A stretch of DNA of 5,381 nucleotides from Pseudomonadota bacterium. Lineage in GTDB: Bacteria > Pseudomonadota > Alphaproteobacteria > Rhizobiales > Beijerinckiaceae. The notes under the pieces are model-generated. The model was not told the origin of the DNA, searched no databases, and saw only the letters and a list, made by a program, of their open reading frames with translations. How positions within the stretch are numbered: the stretch's first letter is position 1; each line of letters begins with the position of its first letter. The stretch is from positions 1-5,381 of the forward strand of contig JAJXZN010000054.1 of assembly GCA_021780015.1 (NCBI GenBank). Direction: 5' to 3'. The position numbers and the translations under genes are program-made. This document shows, one piece after another, positions 5,201 to 5,381 of this stretch.

Positions 5201-5203
5201 GAA
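5189..5203. other. Junction between monooxygenase and DNA polymerase IV sequence
   Basis: Up to the tryptophan codon at 5189 the frame reads as the monooxygenase segment that normally precedes its GDAAH motif. From the PLVERISIDEAF stretch (5192 on) it reads as a Y-family polymerase. A short PL codon pair could belong to either protein and may be the shared sequence at the join. Frame and GC content do not change across it. Confidence 0.7.
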
Positions 5204-5381
5204 CGCATCTCGATCGACGAGGCCTTCGCCGATGTCGCCGGCACCGAGCATCTCTTCGGCCCGCCGGTCGAGGTGGCCAGGGCCGTCCGTCGCCGTGTGC
5301 GCGACGAGCTGGGGCTCGCCATCTCGGTCGGCGTCGCGCGCACCAAGCACCTCGCCAAGATCGCCTCGCAGGTCGCCAAGC
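5192..5381 (+). CDS. dinB: Partial Y-family DNA polymerase (Pol IV type), palm fragment
   Basis: About 63 codons encode an internal fragment of a Pol IV-type translesion polymerase. SIDEAFADVAGTEHLFG contains the catalytic Asp-Glu pair of the palm (D103/E104 in E. coli Pol IV). A helix follows (VARAVRRRVRDELGL), then SVGVARTKHLAKIASQVAK, a block strongly conserved in this family. The frame is open at the window end, so the rest of the palm, thumb and little finger would lie outside. The roughly 100 N-terminal residues, including the first metal-binding Asp, are absent and replaced by monooxygenase sequence. A complete enzyme bypasses DNA lesions and is often SOS-induced, but nothing of its own promoter is visible here. 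ImuB-type homologues usually lack the catalytic residues, so DinB fits better. GC content and codon use resemble the neighbouring genes, so the fragment probably comes from a related alphaproteobacterium or the same genome. Confidence 0.85.

Noticed and set aside
4331..5350. 339-codon minus-strand open frame opposite the monooxygenase/polymerase
   Set aside because: The plus strand shows unmistakable FAD and polymerase motifs; the minus frame spans the junction without any domain.
4295..5381. A genuine bifunctional monooxygenase-polymerase enzyme
   Set aside because: Both halves are cut inside their folds: the monooxygenase lacks GDAAH and the polymerase lacks its N-terminal metal site. A functional fusion would keep whole domains.
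1..5381. tRNA, rRNA, CRISPR array, insertion sequence or attachment site
   Set aside because: No cloverleaf, rRNA-like stretch, regularly spaced repeats, transposase motif or terminal inverted repeats were seen on either strand.

Overview
The window is mostly a GC-rich stretch of an alphaproteobacterial chromosome, probably order Hyphomicrobiales (Rhizobiales). That assignment rests on the gene families and their order (cysE beside a DUF3126 protein, a CHCC zinc-finger protein beside an FAD monooxygenase, a two-domain PilZ protein), on GC-biased codon use and on frequent GTG/TTG starts. It is inferred by eye; I cannot place a genus.

Layout. Bases 1 to about 165 are AT-rich (42 G/C in the first 120 bases) and read as a piece of a phage-type structural protein. 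From about 146 to 355 another frame encodes the C-terminal end of an ankyrin-repeat protein at roughly 50% GC. From about 360 the typical GC-rich DNA begins: a possible CtrA site, then a tandem PilZ protein (+, 470-1075). It converges with, and overlaps by 11 bp, a minus-strand cluster that in transcription order reads alpha/beta hydrolase (3933-3163), serine O-acetyltransferase cysE (3076-2243), a duplicated DUF3126 protein (2054-1659) and a gamma-carbonic-anhydrase-family protein (1613-1065). A 143-bp divergent intergenic region with dyad symmetries separates the hydrolase from a plus-strand pair: a small CHCC zinc-finger protein (4077-4325) and an overlapping FAD-dependent monooxygenase.

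The monooxygenase reading frame is interrupted near 5190-5200. Without any frame change it becomes the catalytic palm of a Y-family DNA polymerase (Pol IV/DinB type), open to the window end. The monooxygenase loses its C-terminal FAD motif and the polymerase lacks its N-terminus, so this looks like a chimera rather than a functional fusion. With the phage/ankyrin junction at the other end, both termini of the window carry joined foreign-looking pieces of read-like length. A contig-end assembly or library artefact is the simplest explanation; a real rearrangement cannot be excluded from sequence alone.

Function. CysE makes O-acetylserine for cysteine synthesis. The PilZ protein probably senses cyclic di-GMP. 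The gamma-CA protein has a complete zinc-ligand set. The zinc-finger protein resembles the zinc-binding part of complex I subunit NDUFS6. I see no RNA gene, CRISPR array, insertion sequence or new defence system. The items most worth a second look are the two junctions, the candidate CtrA site, the DUF3126 duplication and the dyads in the intergenic regions.
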